In this document: positions 6,890 through 15,600 of the stretch, piece after piece | How the letters are laid out: every line of letters begins with the position of its first letter | How positions within the stretch are numbered: position 1 is the stretch's first letter | Assembly (NCBI GenBank): GCA_964546285.1 | Contig: CAZJJK010000055.1 | Coordinates: forward strand, 1-21,398 | Direction of reading: 5' to 3' | DNA: 21,398 bases | DNA from: CAZJJK01 sp964546285 | Lineage (GTDB): Bacteria > Spirochaetota > Spirochaetia > Treponematales > Breznakiellaceae | Notes under the pieces: generated by a model | Told to the model about the DNA's origin: nothing | The model's database searches: none | The model's input: the letters and a program-made list of their open reading frames with translations, nothing else | Translations under genes and position numbers: made by a program

Positions 6890-8109
6890 GGCCCCTCCTC
6901 CACATACTGATATAGTTCCAAAAGGAAAACATACTCCGTTTCGGTTTCCTGGCAGGCCTTGCTGATGGCGGCCGAGCGTTCACCGCACCAGCCCTCTGGG
7001 ACTTTAGGCGCTGTCTCTATGGTAGGGCTTGCCCCCTCTTTATAGATGGTCGCGTACACGCTTAAGCCGCGGCTACCGGTTGGCCTTATTTTTGGACCGG
7101 AAGAGATCACGGCCCCGTTCTGTCCAGCGTCCAAACGCATACTTGCTAAATCAAAACCAAGCAAGGCCCGCTGTGTTGGAACGGAAAAAGCATTATTCTC
7201 ATACTTTAGGGTTGCGGCTCGTGTTTCTCCGATAAACAGGATATCGTTTTGGTCGGAACCAAAGATATACGGCCGCGTATCGTAGTCAAACTCGTTTAAT
7301 TCAAGATCGATTCGTTCCACTTTTGTCATAGAAGGGTCCGCGTACACAGCGGAGATATTGAAGCTGGAGGGCGCTTGGATGGCGAGTATCGCTTCGTCAC
7401 TGTAGCGAACCGCTGCTATATCGGTTCGCTCGTATATAGAGGGCCAAGCCGCTGCGAAAAAGGCGCGGCGCATTGTAAAATTATTATCTAAATCAGCGAA
7501 GACCATGCCTAAAAGCGTGTCAGCCGCTAAAACCAGCCAGCCATCCGATAGCCGTACGAGAGCCTTTATGTCACGGCCCGCTTCCCCAGTAATCCCATTC
7601 AGTGATTTTGATTCTTCAGGTACTAACTGGTTGTTTAGAGTATACGGTGTGAGGGTTTCGGCGGTTTGATTGAAAATCCATAGTTTAAATTCATCCAAAT
7701 CAAAATATGTTATTTCCCCACTGTCTAGCGCTTTATTGAATGGTAAAGAATTGACGCGGCCAATGATGCGCGGCGTGGCTACGGCATCGCGAATATAAAT
7801 AAAATCCTTAGAACTAAGATCTCTGCGGTGGGCGTACTCCAAAATTTGGAAACCGCAAGCTTTGTCGGATACCGAGTATATACCGACAAGTTCGATGTCA
7901 TAATAGACAAGGCTGTCTTCGCTTAGCTCATAAAGGGTTTTCTGTTGAGTTTGGCCTGTTTCTTTATTAACGCGTAATTCAACTAAGGCCCGCTTCTCCG
8001 TAAGCCAAGGAGGCTTTGGGTAGATAGAGCAAGCGCTGAAAAGGAAAAGGGAAAAAAACATGGCGATGGTCATGGCAGTCAACCGACGCCACGGCTGACT
8101 TTTATTCAT
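6877..8109 (-). CDS. predicted lipoprotein, function unknown (first of a tandem pair)
   Basis: A 410-residue exported protein with a basic start (MNKSQPWRR), a hydrophobic core and a spirochaete-style lipobox LFSAC, giving lipidation at C27. The mature protein is beta-rich with no domain I recognise. It matches its downstream neighbour in landmarks (VNKETG near the mature N-terminus, a C-G-F-Q-I-L-EY strand, and EEGPWFF at the C-terminus), so the two probably arose by an old duplication. I see no Shine-Dalgarno before ATG 8109. Instead a near-consensus promoter has its -10 only 7 bp before the ATG, so the transcript may be leaderless. In-frame ATGs at codons 13 and 17 lack the basic n-region of a signal peptide, which supports the first ATG. 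78 bp separate it from the NlpC/P60 gene upstream. Confidence 0.82.
   Translation of the reverse strand: MNKSQPWRRLTAMTIAMFFSLFLFSACSIYPKPPWLTEKRALVELRVNKETGQTQQKTLYELSEDSLVYYDIELVGIYSVSDKACGFQILEYAHRRDLSSKDFIYIRDAVATPRIIGRVNSLPFNKALDSGEITYFDLDEFKLWIFNQTAETLTPYTLNNQLVPEESKSLNGITGEAGRDIKALVRLSDGWLVLAADTLLGMVFADLDNNFTMRRAFFAAAWPSIYERTDIAAVRYSDEAILAIQAPSSFNISAVYADPSMTKVERIDLELNEFDYDTRPYIFGSDQNDILFIGETRAATLKYENNAFSVPTQRALLGFDLASMRLDAGQNGAVISSGPKIRPTGSRGLSVYATIYKEGASPTIETAPKVPEGWCGERSAAISKACQETETEYVFLLELYQYVEEGPWFF
6892..6901 (-). promoter_or_regulatory. strong ribosome-binding site inside the upstream lipoprotein gene
   Basis: Reading on the minus strand, GGAGGAGGGG lies 2 nt before the ATG at 6889, within the last codons of the upstream lipoprotein gene. 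It fixes the start of the second lipoprotein and shows that the 13-bp overlap is real. Confidence 0.7.
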
Positions 8110-8116
8110 AGATGTA

Positions 8117-8144
8117 ATTATATCGCTGTCAGCGTATATATCAA
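8117..8144 (-). promoter_or_regulatory. near-consensus promoter abutting the lipoprotein start codon
   Basis: On the minus strand: TTGATA (8144-8139), a 16-nt spacer, then TATAAT (8122-8117). The predicted transcription start, about 7 nt after the -10 box, is at 8110-8111, one or two bases before the ATG at 8109. The tandem lipoprotein genes would thus have their own promoter apart from uppP, with a leaderless or near-leaderless message. Confidence 0.6.
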
Positions 8145-8187
8145 GCTAGTCGGGTCGTTTTTAACATACCAGCAAAAGGCTAAACCT

Positions 8188-9183
8188 TTATCTAATATCC
8201 ACAACCTTCCAAACTCTTTCCACCCGTTTGCGGTTATCATGGGTTTTTAAGATCAGCTTATATTGACCAAGTTCCAAAAAAGTATAGGGATCAACCTCCA
8301 ACATCGCTCCTGCCTTTATGTTAACGCGGTCCTGCCTAAGAGTTTTGTGTTTGGATGGATCTATATCCATTTTATAAAATAGTATCTCAAACACGCCATC
8401 GCGGCCGGTATTATTGGTGATCGCGTAACGCAGGGCCGAACCAAGAGCGGCGGGAATCTTATCGGTATAAATAACAGTCTGGTCGCTTATTTCAAAACCG
8501 ATGATCTCCTCTGGATTTTGATTGTCAGGCGAGTTTTCCTCTATCGCCGGTGAAGCAATTTTTTCAGGTTGGACAAGGCTTGCCGCGGCTGGCGCCTTGG
8601 CTGGCGTTGCGGGAGGCGCCGGTAGCTCCACTGGCTTGTACGATGGCGTCGGCTTAATCGGAATAAGCGGTTTTTCGGTATTTTGAGCGGAGCTGATAGC
8701 TTGACTGGCCGTCGTTACCGTAGTGGGGACATACGTTCTAGCGCCGAGAAGCCGCGGGGCGAAATATGAATCACTTAGCGGCGAAATAATAACGCCAGTC
8801 TTAGGCCCCGCCGAAACGGCATGAATAATCCTGTTTTTATCGATATAGATCGCGACATGGCTTGGCGCGCCTCCCACCGTATCAAAAACCAGTATGTCCC
8901 CACTTTTGGCGGCGTTTAGGGATATAGCCATTCCAGCGCTCCAAATTGCCTTTGAGGACCGGGGAAGCGAAATGTCCGCCGCCTTTTTGTATACATAACC
9001 GACAAAGCCAGAGCAGTCAAAAGCATTTGGGGACATGGCGCCGTAAACATACGGAACGCCTTGGTATTTAAGAGCGGTGTCCACGATAGCTTTTCTCAGG
9101 CTGGCGTCGGAACTCTGCGCGTTGGCGCTTAGAAGCGCGTTAAGACCGTAAAGCATAAGGATGAAAGGCTTTAGTCTTTTCAT
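8188..9183 (-). CDS. secreted NlpC/P60 peptidoglycan hydrolase
   Basis: A 331-residue exported cysteine peptidase that would cut gamma-D-Glu-diamino-acid bonds in peptidoglycan. From the ATG at 9183 it has a basic start (MKRLKP), a hydrophobic stretch and an ANA-Q signal-peptidase-I site at about 21-23. The catalytic domain covers about 27-150: NAFDCSGFV (C57), PSHVAIYI (H109) and IIHAVS (H121). A proline/alanine-rich linker (about 172-220) leads to a beta-rich C-terminal domain (about 228-331) that I do not recognise. The frame stays open upstream to a TTG at 9288 inside uppP, but I chose ATG 9183 because the signal peptide starts there; no good Shine-Dalgarno is visible for either. 83 bp separate it from uppP, in the same orientation. 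Confidence 0.88.
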   Translation of the reverse strand: MKRLKPFILMLYGLNALLSANAQSSDASLRKAIVDTALKYQGVPYVYGAMSPNAFDCSGFVGYVYKKAADISLPRSSKAIWSAGMAISLNAAKSGDILVFDTVGGAPSHVAIYIDKNRIIHAVSAGPKTGVIISPLSDSYFAPRLLGARTYVPTTVTTASQAISSAQNTEKPLIPIKPTPSYKPVELPAPPATPAKAPAAASLVQPEKIASPAIEENSPDNQNPEEIIGFEISDQTVIYTDKIPAALGSALRYAITNNTGRDGVFEILFYKMDIDPSKHKTLRQDRVNIKAGAMLEVDPYTFLELGQYKLILKTHDNRKRVERVWKVVDIR

Positions 9184-9266
9184 GCGATTAACGCTAGGCG
9201 GCTTAGCCCTTCCTGTCAAGCCTAAAACCCGCTGAAATAAAGACTCTTTTACACGTAACGGCGCGG

Positions 9267-10073
9267 TTAAAAAAAGAAACCAGTCCAAAATTGATCCACT
9301 AGAACAAAAACGCCTAAGAGGGCGGTGTATAGCGCGAAGCCGTATAATGTACGGCCTTTTACTATTGCGAGCATAACTTTTACCGCGAGTACGCCTACCG
9401 CCGCCGCGACCGCGGTTCCTATAGCGATAGCGAGCGGAGACGCCCCGCCAATGGTCGCGACCGCGTCGTTTGAGTATAAATCTTTTAGTTGAAACACTAG
9501 AGCGCCTAAAATAGCGGGAATTGATAAAAGGAAGGAAAAACGCGCGGCGGTTTCTCGGTCAATACGCCGAGATAAAGCCCCCGCGATAGTGGACCCGGAA
9601 CGGGAGATCGCCGGCAGGATGGCTAAGGCTTGCATAAGTCCGATAATCAACGCGTCTAGCCAGGTCATCGCGGCTTGTCTTCGTCGCTCGCCGGGACGCG
9701 ACGCCAATATTTCGGATAGCGTTAGAATAAGGGCTGTGCCTAGGAAGCCACACCCAATACTGGCGCCAGTCGCGAAAAAGCCTTCGATACTGTCCTTAAA
9801 TAAAAGAGCGATAAACACTGTGGGCAAAGTGGCGACAATCAAGAGCCAGCTTAGCTTTTGAAAGGGTTTCTTCAAAAGAGCCCACAGTTCCCGCCATAGA
9901 ACGATGAGGACAGCGGCCAGAGTGCCAACATGCAGAAAGGTATCAAATAGCAAGGCTGGCTCTGTTATGCCAAAAACTTTTTGCAGTAGAACAAGGTGGC
10001 CGGAGCTACTTACAGGGAGAAATTCAGTTAAACCTTGAACGAGGCCAAGGATAGCGGCTTGTATCACAGTCAT
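9267..10073 (-). CDS. uppP: undecaprenyl-diphosphate phosphatase (BacA family)
   Basis: A 268-residue polytopic membrane protein that dephosphorylates undecaprenyl diphosphate to recycle the lipid carrier for peptidoglycan and other envelope polymers. Both family signatures are intact: QGLTEFLPVSSSGHL (13-27; E17, the serine cluster and H26) and PAISRSGST (154-162; R158). Length and the number of hydrophobic segments match the family, whose loss classically changes bacitracin sensitivity. The start is supported by AAGGAA 7 nt before the ATG. A promoter-like TTGATT-N17-TACAGT lies just upstream. It opens a minus-strand envelope cluster continued by the NlpC/P60 hydrolase and the lipoproteins. 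Confidence 0.96.
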   Translation of the reverse strand: MTVIQAAILGLVQGLTEFLPVSSSGHLVLLQKVFGITEPALLFDTFLHVGTLAAVLIVLWRELWALLKKPFQKLSWLLIVATLPTVFIALLFKDSIEGFFATGASIGCGFLGTALILTLSEILASRPGERRRQAAMTWLDALIIGLMQALAILPAISRSGSTIAGALSRRIDRETAARFSFLLSIPAILGALVFQLKDLYSNDAVATIGGASPLAIAIGTAVAAAVGVLAVKVMLAIVKGRTLYGFALYTALLGVFVLVDQFWTGFFF

Positions 10074-10102
10074 GGCGGGTTCCTTATAAGGCGATTTTTG
10101 TC

Positions 10103-10131
10103 ACTGTATCCGCTTCGGTCTTTGGAATCAA
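10103..10131 (-). promoter_or_regulatory. predicted promoter of uppP
   Basis: On the minus strand: TTGATT (10131-10126), a 17-nt spacer, then TACAGT (10108-10103). The start would be near 10096, giving a leader of about 23 nt that holds the AAGGAA ribosome site. The same TACAGT -10 box is used in the call for lysO. Confidence 0.5.
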
Positions 10132-10171
10132 GACTAAAGCTCATTGAGCTGACACAAATAAGCTGAGGGTG

Positions 10172-10180
10172 TGGTATGAT
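10172..10180 (+). promoter_or_regulatory. extended -10 promoter of the glycosyltransferase gene
   Basis: TGGTATGAT (10172-10180) is an extended -10 element (TG, one base, then TATGAT). There is no convincing -35 box, as is common for extended -10 promoters. The message would start near 10187 and carry AAGGAA before the ATG at 10216. It lies back to back with the uppP promoter. Confidence 0.5.
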
Positions 10181-10215
10181 AAATTCGATCTTATCAAAAC
10201 AAGGAAAACTAAAGC

Positions 10216-11388
10216 ATGAATATCTTTTTCCTCGTTTACGCTGTCGTCTTCACCCTTTTCCATATCGCCTGTATGGCGGGACTTTTTCGTGAATTTCTAT
10301 TGGAGCGGCGGTCTCCTTCCGCCTTAAGCACGGCAGGCGGAGCGGTTGAGCGCTTGGAAAAAACGCCGCTTGTCAGCATTATCGTTCCCGCTCGGAACGA
10401 GGGAGCTTGCCTAGGAGAACTCTTAAGCAGTCTGGAAACGCAAAGTTATCCCAATGTGGAATTTGTTTTTGTGGATGATCGTTCATCGGACTCCACGGGC
10501 CAGCTCTTTCGTAGTTTCGCGGATCGTCATCCCGATAATACCGTAATTCTCCGCCTTGATGAGAACCCCGGACCAAATCATAAACAATTCGCTCTTACCC
10601 GCGCGTTGGAAATCGCTAAGGGTCTTTATTTGTTGTTTACTGATGCTGATTGTGTGGTCGCTCCTGATTGGGCCGCCGCGATGGCCTCAAGATTGAGCGA
10701 TGAAAACACCGGGCTGGTGATAGGCCCGGTGTTTAAGCGGATTGAAGGCGCGGGATTCTTTCGCGCTTACCAGGCTTTTGATCACGCGGTCCGGTATATG
10801 TATTTAGCCGCTACCTCCGGTTTAGGACAGGCTTGTGGCGGTTTTGGTAATAACCTGATAATAAAACGAGCGGCTTTGGACGCTATCGGCGGCTATCAAG
10901 CTGTTCCCGCGTCTCAGACGGAGGACGCGGCGCTTGTTGGCTTGGTTCGTTCCCAAGGCCGCTTCGCCATTCGATCCGCCCTGTCTAAAGACGTTAGTGT
11001 GCTTACTAAACCGGTGACTTGCTGGCGAGAGTTGATCGTTCAAGGCTTAAGATGGAACAACGGCGGGCTTTTTGCCCCGGATCTTAACACGCGCGCTGGG
11101 TTTGGCGCTTTAATGGGTATGATTTCTATAGGTATGTTGGCTATTCCGCTTTGTTTGGTATGGCCGCGTTTTTGGCCTTTGCCGCTTACTGTTTTCTTTT
11201 CCATGATGATGGATACTATCGCGGTTATACGAATGTGCGGAAATTATTTACCCCGAAATCCCTTTAGAATTGTATTTCCCGCTATTTTTACTCCTATATA
11301 TTTCACTTTTCTCACGCTGCTTGGCGTATTAGGCGTAAAGGCTAAATGGAAGGATGAATGTCCAAAGCCAACAGAAAAGAGAGCGTGA
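10216..11388 (+). CDS. membrane-bound family 2 glycosyltransferase
   Basis: A 390-residue inverting GT-A glycosyltransferase. One N-terminal membrane helix (about 1-23) precedes the catalytic domain, which carries PLVSIIVPARNEGACL (51-66), VFVDDRSSDST (84-94), the metal/nucleotide-binding FTDADC (D143, D145), the base motif QTED (234-237) and an acceptor-side QGLRW (276-280). Two or three helices close the protein (about 292-370). This N1-C2/3 layout with a (Q/R)xxRW-type motif is typical of processive or lipid-acceptor GT2 enzymes; the sugar and acceptor cannot be read from sequence. AAGGAA precedes the ATG. The last 31 bp overlap the YcaQ-like gene in another frame, so the two are probably translated from one message. 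Confidence 0.9.
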   Translation: MNIFFLVYAVVFTLFHIACMAGLFREFLLERRSPSALSTAGGAVERLEKTPLVSIIVPARNEGACLGELLSSLETQSYPNVEFVFVDDRSSDSTGQLFRSFADRHPDNTVILRLDENPGPNHKQFALTRALEIAKGLYLLFTDADCVVAPDWAAAMASRLSDENTGLVIGPVFKRIEGAGFFRAYQAFDHAVRYMYLAATSGLGQACGGFGNNLIIKRAALDAIGGYQAVPASQTEDAALVGLVRSQGRFAIRSALSKDVSVLTKPVTCWRELIVQGLRWNNGGLFAPDLNTRAGFGALMGMISIGMLAIPLCLVWPRFWPLPLTVFFSMMMDTIAVIRMCGNYLPRNPFRIVFPAIFTPIYFTFLTLLGVLGVKAKWKDECPKPTEKRA

Positions 11389-12503
11389 ATAAAACAATTC
11401 ATATTGAAGAACAAACAGCGCGGCGAGCGGTTCTGGCCGCCGCCGCTGGTTTTCCCTCCGGTTATACTCAAGACAGGGCCGGAGCCATCACCTTTATCAG
11501 AGCTGTCGGCTATATCCAGATCGATACGATAAGCGTGGTNNNNNNNNNNNNNNNNNNNNNNNNNNNNNNNNNNNNNNNNNNNNNNNNNNNNNNNNNNNNN
11601 NNNNNNNNNNNNNNNNNNNNNNNNNNNNNNNNNNNNNNNGGCCATGATTGGTTCCATGTGGATAGGAAAGAAGCCGTTGAGGTTTTAGAGCGTGTGCGCT
11701 CTGAGGGGCCGCTCTCAGCCAAAGCGTTCGTCAATCCTAAAGGAAAGGCTGGTACCTGGTGGGACTGGAAACCAGCTAAACGAGCCTTAGAGTATCTTTT
11801 CCAATCCGGCCAAATCTTAGTCGCTGGTCGTCGCGGGTTTGTAAAATTCTTTGATCTGCCGGAGCGCGTATTGCCCGCTTCGATAAATACAAGCAGGCCG
11901 ACAGAGCGAGCTTGCGCCGAGTGGCTGCTTAATCGAGCTGTTAACTCGTATGGGCTTTTCACGGCGCAGGATCTGGTTTATGGGCGACGTGACGGGATAG
12001 AAAGCGTCGGGGAGGAAATAGCTGAGCGTGTGGCTGATGGCCGTCTTATTGCCGTCCAAATAACTGGAACGAAGAGCGAAACTCACTATATTTCACCAAA
12101 AGCTTTAGAAGCGGCCTGTTCTGGGACAAGCGCCGCGAACAAGCCCTTTAGGTATCATATCCTTTCCCCTTTTGATCCATTATTAATTAACAGAAAAAGA
12201 CTTAAAAGGATATTTAACTTCAACTACGCCCTTGAGTGCTATGTACCGGAAGCGAAACGACGTTTTGGTTATTTCGCTTTACCGATTTTGCAGCTTGAGG
12301 GTTTATCTAATGATTTCGAGGATAAACGGGGGCCTATCCTTGATGGACGCTTTGTCGGCCTATTGGACGCTAAAGCCGATCGTGGGGCGGGTCTCTTCCG
12401 AGTGAAAAAATTGGAGTTGGCGCCGGAAGCCGATCGCGAGCTTTTTAGCGAAACTCTAAGGTCTTTCACGATCTTCAACGCTTGTGACAAGATCCAATTT
12501 TAA
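11358..12503 (+). CDS. ycaQ: YcaQ/AlkX-type winged-helix DNA glycosylase, interrupted by an assembly gap
   Basis: Matches the HTH_42 family, whose studied members (E. coli YcaQ/AlkX, Streptomyces AlkZ) are DNA glycosylases that unhook interstrand cross-links or remove bulky alkylated bases. Landmarks are IEEQTARRAVL, FIRAVGYIQIDTISVV (Q-I-D matches the catalytic Q-phi-D motif described for the AlkX branch), WWDWKPAKRALEYLFQSG, GRRGFVKFFDLPERVLP, and a C-terminal FRYHILSPFDPLLINRKRLKRIF then FNFNYALECYVPE. The 100 N at 11540-11639 remove the part right after the Q-phi-D motif, so the length (381 including 34 unknown residues) and frame continuity across the gap are not secure. The start at 11358 has AAGGA about 5 nt before it and overlaps the glycosyltransferase gene. 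Confidence 0.82.
   Translation: MSKANRKESVNKTIHIEEQTARRAVLAAAAGFPSGYTQDRAGAITFIRAVGYIQIDTISVXXXXXXXXXXXXXXXXXXXXXXXXXXXXXXXXXXGHDWFHVDRKEAVEVLERVRSEGPLSAKAFVNPKGKAGTWWDWKPAKRALEYLFQSGQILVAGRRGFVKFFDLPERVLPASINTSRPTERACAEWLLNRAVNSYGLFTAQDLVYGRRDGIESVGEEIAERVADGRLIAVQITGTKSETHYISPKALEAACSGTSAANKPFRYHILSPFDPLLINRKRLKRIFNFNYALECYVPEAKRRFGYFALPILQLEGLSNDFEDKRGPILDGRFVGLLDAKADRGAGLFRVKKLELAPEADRELFSETLRSFTIFNACDKIQF
11540..11639. other. assembly gap of 100 N
   Basis: Exactly 100 N, the customary scaffold placeholder for unknown length. It interrupts the YcaQ-like gene. Family comparison from memory suggests more than 34 residues normally lie between the two flanks, so the true gap may be longer than shown. 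Confidence 0.98.
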
Positions 12504-12538
12504 ATTCGTCACGTTTTAGGTCTATCGCAGACATGAAT

Positions 12539-12554
12539 AGCCAGAAAGCTGGCT
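12539..12554. other. small perfect hairpin after the glycosylase gene
   Basis: AGCCAG (12539-12544), a 4-nt loop, then CTGGCT (12549-12554), 36 bp after the stop. No T-tract follows on either strand, so it is a weak terminator candidate at best. It may protect the 3' end of the message. Confidence 0.3.
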
Positions 12555-12572
12555 GCCATTGATAACGTGCTC

Positions 12573-12599
12573 TTGCGCTTATACCTTCAGTAGTACAAT
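12573..12599 (+). promoter_or_regulatory. predicted promoter of the SWIM-SNF2 helicase gene
   Basis: TTGCGC (12573-12578), a 15-nt spacer, then TACAAT (12594-12599). The start would be near 12606, about 52 nt before the ATG. The short spacer lowers confidence. Confidence 0.35.
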
Positions 12600-12658
12600 A
12601 TTTCCTGAAATGAATATGCCGCTTTTACCCCCGCATTGGTTTATAGGCGCTTATTGTC

Positions 12659-15600
12659 ATGCCCTCACGTAACACATTTGGGCGAACGCCTTGGGGCGCA
12701 TGGTTTGTGGAAGCATTATCTCGTTTTGACGAAAGCGGACGTCTGGCCAGAGGTAAAAGTTACGCGAATACAGGTAAAGTCGCAGCGCTTACGGTAGAAA
12801 AAAGACAGGTTACGGCTAAAGTAAGGGGCCGCTCCCGACCTTGGTACAAGGTTAGCGTTGTTTTCCCAGCGCTTCCCGAGGATGACGTTGAGAAGATAAT
12901 CGATATTATCCAGTCCGAGCCAATATTGCTGGCTCATATTGAGGCTGGAGAACTACCGGTAGAGCTGTTGGATAAGTTAAAGGCTCAAGGGATTAATTTA
13001 TTCCCACACGCGTGGAATCAGATGCGGCGTTCCTGCGATTGTCCTGACTGGGGTGATCCCTGTAAGCACATGGCGTCTGTTTACTATATGTTGGCTAAAG
13101 AGATAGATTCTAACCCAAGGGTGCTTTTCCAGTTGCGCGGGGTGGATTTAGCAGAGCGCTTTAATCGGCCGACGGCTAGCTTGCCGTCCCCCTTTGATTG
13201 GCCTATTGGCTTGGACAAACCAAAAAAACGAGCTAGGCCAAAGACTTCTATAGACCCCATTCGGGATAATCCTGACGGAGATCCTTCAATAGACGATGAG
13301 GGTCATGCGCTGGGTTTTCCGCCGCTGGAAACGTTACAATTGGACAATTATGTCGCGTTCATTTCCGCCTTGTTGCCAAGCAAGCCCGTATTTTGCGCTG
13401 AGGATTTCACTCCTTCTCTTATTGGGTTTTACCACGCTTCGATTCGCGCCGCCGCTATTCTGCCCGATCCTTCTGATGACAAAACGGAGCGGCGCTGGTC
13501 ATCCGCCTCATATCGCGTCGTGCTTGATACCGGGCCTAAAAAGGATTACCCCTTTTTTCGCGGGAACCCGCCGGCGCTTCTTGTTGATTACGCGGACGGC
13601 TCTCGCGAAAAACTGAGCTTTTTAAGCGCGCTCAATGCTTTCTCTCGTTTTTCCGATGACGAGGGGACAGTCCAATATCGCTATTTATTTCGATTTTTCC
13701 GTATAGCTTATACTGTAATTCGGGCCGCCGCCTTCGTTCCAGCGCCCCTAGTTCTTGATAATCAGCTGTTTATGCTCTGGCGGCCATTACGTGCCGCAAA
13801 AGCCATACAGGAGGCGCTTTCCGAAGCGCTCGCTTCGCCGGCGGTTTATAATCTTGAAGAACGAGAGTTGCCGTTACCGCCAGCGGTCCGAGTTGATCTT
13901 ATGATGACCGCCGTTCTGACTGAATGGGCTGTCTCCTTAGGTTTCAGACCCCGTTCCGAGCGGACGGCTTTGTCCGCCTATGTTGATCTTTTCTTTTTGG
14001 GCGGCGCCCTTAATGTTCGTAAGCCTGGCGAGCGCGGGACCCCTCTCGCGATAGCTTCATGGCTCGCGGCGCTTCATATCGATTTTAATAAGTATAAATA
14101 TCGATTAAGTATCGGTATGGGTAAGCTTGACACACAAATCTCCGCAAGCGCTTACACTCTAGCGGCTTCGGTTCGAGTATCGGAAAAAAAGACGGATGTT
14201 GGGGCTTATGTTTCACTAAAAGAAGCGCCATCAAAATTGGGTGGAATGGATGTTCTCTCGCCCGCGGTTGCCTTAAGCGCCTATTTGCCTGAGCTGAGGG
14301 ACCTTGCCCGCGTAAAGAAGGTGATTATAGACGAGCGGCGCTTAGCGGCGTTTTTAGGGGAAACTAGCGTTCTGTTGTCACGCTTGGGTGTGGATGTGGT
14401 TTTGCCCAAAGCCTTACGGAACGCGCTTAAGCCTAAAATAGTAGTAACGGCTAAGGCAAAGAGCGCTGGCAATCTCAATTCATATTTAGATTTAAATAGT
14501 TTATTGGATTTTGATTGGCGTATAGCGATTGGCGACACGGTCCTGGATGAGGCGGGTTTTGAGGCTATATTGCGCGGGAAACGCTCTATCGTGGCGTTTA
14601 AAGACGGTTTCGTTACTCTGGACCCAGAAGAAGCGGCTCGTCTTCTTGCCGAGCTTAAGAAGCGCGAAAAGCCTGGCGCTCTAGAAGCTCTTCAGGCGCG
14701 TTTGGCTGGAGACGCTGTTTTTTCAGCCGATGCCGAATCTATCGCGGCCTCGGCTTTCGCTGAGGGCTTAGTTGATCCTCCGCCGAATTTTAAGGCTATA
14801 TTGCGTCCTTACCAGGCCCGAGGTTTTTCGTGGATATTGTCTAATTTGAATATGGGGTTTGGTTGTGTTCTCGCTGATGATATGGGATTGGGTAAGACGG
14901 TCCAAGCTATAGCGGTTCTGGCGACCTTCGCTTCCGATGGACGTTTAGCCGACGGCGCTCTTGTCGTCGCGCCGGCCTCGTTATTGACTAACTGGGAGCG
15001 TGAGTTGACTCGTTTCGCGCCAGGCTTACGCCTAAGACGCTATCACGGCGCCGCACGACGCTTAAATAATACAAAGACCCGAGACCCAACAGGGTCTACG
15101 GCTGGCGTGGTCTTGCTTACGACCTATCAAACCGCTGTCCGCGATGAGAAAAAACTGAAAGAAGTAAACTTCTCTCTTCTCATAGTGGATGAAGCTCATC
15201 TATTGAAAAACGCTGAAGCCCGTCAGAGTAGGGTTGTTAAAACCTTGCGCGCCCAACATGTCTTGGCCTTGAGCGGTACGCCAGTTGAAAATAGGCTGGA
15301 GGATTTACGCTCGCTTTTTGATCTTGTTATTCCCGGATATTTAGGAGGGCAAACTGAATTTAAACGCCGATGGCGTGTCCCGATCGAAGTGGATGGGGAT
15401 AAAGACGCCGCTGATAAACTTAAGCGGATTACGGCTCCTTTTTTGCTAAGGCGCTTAAAAACCGATAAATCGATAATAAGTGATCTTCCGGATAAGATAC
15501 AGTCTGACGAATATGCCGTTCTAACGCCGGTTCAGGCCGCGCTCTATGAAAGCCTGGTGGAAAAAGCTTTGTTTGACGCGGAAGCCGCCAAGGATGATCC

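Noticed and set aside
9184..9288. 35-residue N-terminal extension of the NlpC/P60 protein from TTG 9288
   Set aside because: It would bury the signal peptide that starts at ATG 9183, and it overlaps uppP without a ribosome site.
9267..10073. uppP as a dedicated antibiotic-resistance gene
   Set aside because: It is a housekeeping lipid-carrier phosphatase; nothing nearby indicates bacitracin sensing or transport.
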